Origin: Bedellia somnulentella
Lineage: Eukaryota > Arthropoda > Insecta > Lepidoptera > Bedelliidae
Assembly (NCBI GenBank): GCA_963576735.1
Contig: OY755191.1
Location: forward strand, 12,057,608-12,121,607
DNA length: 64,000 nucleotides
Direction: 5' to 3'
Shown here piece after piece: positions 63,543-64,000 of this stretch. The notes below the pieces were generated by a model. The model made no database searches. It was not told the DNA's origin and worked only from the letters and a program-made list of their open reading frames with translations. A program made the translations under genes and the position numbers. Numbering within the stretch: the stretch's first letter is position 1; every line of letters begins with the position of its first letter.

Positions 63543-63700
63543 TAACATACATACATATACTCACGGCTATATTTCCCTAGAAGGGGTAGCCAGAGCTAAG
63601 GAATTATAAATTCCTCAGCCACTTTTGGAAGTTGAGTGGGGAAAAGATGGTAAAGATAAAGGTTTTTAGTGATGGGTCTCCAACCGCATCGCCCAAAAAA
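63543..63700 (-). repeat. Rep-A copy, cut at its 5' side
   Basis: TAACATACATACATATACTC to AACCGCATCGCCCAAAAAAA. It has inserted into the AT-rich flank of a tRNA-like unit, which continues on both sides. Confidence 0.9.
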
Positions 63701-63816
63701 AATATTACTAATAAATAAAGAATAAAACCTCCGATTTTTTTATATACTACCACTACCACTATTAAAACGTGTAAAAGAAAATAAAAGGATAGAAGAATTT
63801 CGCGCTGGCAGCCATT

Positions 63817-63889
63817 GTCACGGTAGCTCAATTGGCAAGAGCGACGGGGGCGTATACCCGAGGTCGCTGGTTTGAATCCCGCCTGTGTC
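63817..63889 (+). repeat. tRNA-like repeat unit
   Basis: GTCACGGTAGCTCAATTGGC, GTATACCCGAGGTCGC and TTTGAATCCCGCCTGTGTCG. Extra A and G in the D and anticodon regions break the cloverleaf. The usual GAAATTTTTCTTTCCTTTAT flank follows to the window end. Confidence 0.75.
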
Positions 63890-64000
63890 GAAATTTTTCT
63901 TTCCTTTATTTATTCTTTATTAATTAGTAATACACCCCACATGAGGTTTTCATGAAGAAAAAGATTTAGATTGTCTATATTTTATAGTTTTTAAAGCAAT

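Overview
This is an animal nuclear window. It is AT-rich and crowded with transposable elements, and it is best explained as lepidopteran (moth or butterfly). The reasons are a Sidestep-type immunoglobulin gene with intact splice sites, RTE-, Jockey/CR1- and R4/Dong-type non-LTR elements, a DIRS retrotransposon, a mariner, and many short repeats ending in TATG/TACA runs. Species cannot be told from the sequence.

The only host gene I can support runs along the + strand from 7679 to at least 62441. Twelve exons encode the back half of one Ig domain, three further Ig domains (two exons each), a fibronectin type III domain (two exons), a transmembrane exon and two cytoplasmic exons. Splice phases agree across every junction, so no exon appears to be missing between the first and last seen. 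The start of the gene (signal peptide, Ig1, front of Ig2) lies upstream of the window. The introns are very long (up to 13 kb) and carry nearly all the mobile DNA. Just before the first cytoplasmic exon lie two extra copies of that exon (60217 and 60870). Both start at a good acceptor in the right phase, are open, and end in different tails with their own stops. They differ from the main exon almost only at synonymous sites where they align.

Mobile elements in order: a 192-bp-armed hairpin (1127-1582); a GACG/GACA-containing repeat with inverted ends (5118-5757); a nearly intact DIRS element on the - strand (9132-14299) with gag, RT-RNase H, tyrosine recombinase, inverted terminal repeats and internal complementary region; a near full-length RTE element on the - strand (16492-19700) with an 11-bp target duplication; a mariner transposase N-terminus fused in frame to a 5'-truncated Jockey/CR1-like reverse transcriptase (21976-24369); a TTAA-flanked element (26798-28423) holding a minisatellite made of RTE 3' ends; a PHD-finger DNA transposon (30291-35259) with a 5'-truncated R4/Dong element inside it; tandem and inverted tRNA-like repeats (36409-45137); a 170-bp TTAA MITE next to its own empty-site paralogue (57312-57481); and a 1746-bp element (57866-59611) inserted cleanly into a short repeat.

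Two short families are scattered throughout. Rep-A (about 240 bp, more than 30 copies in both orientations) and SINE-2 (tRNA-derived, about 350 bp) have 3' ends resembling those of an RTE-type LINE (RTE-2) whose 3' fragments are also common here. This suggests that RTE-2 machinery mobilised all three. Family names Rep-A, SINE-1, SINE-2, RTE-1 and RTE-2 are local labels used only in this annotation.
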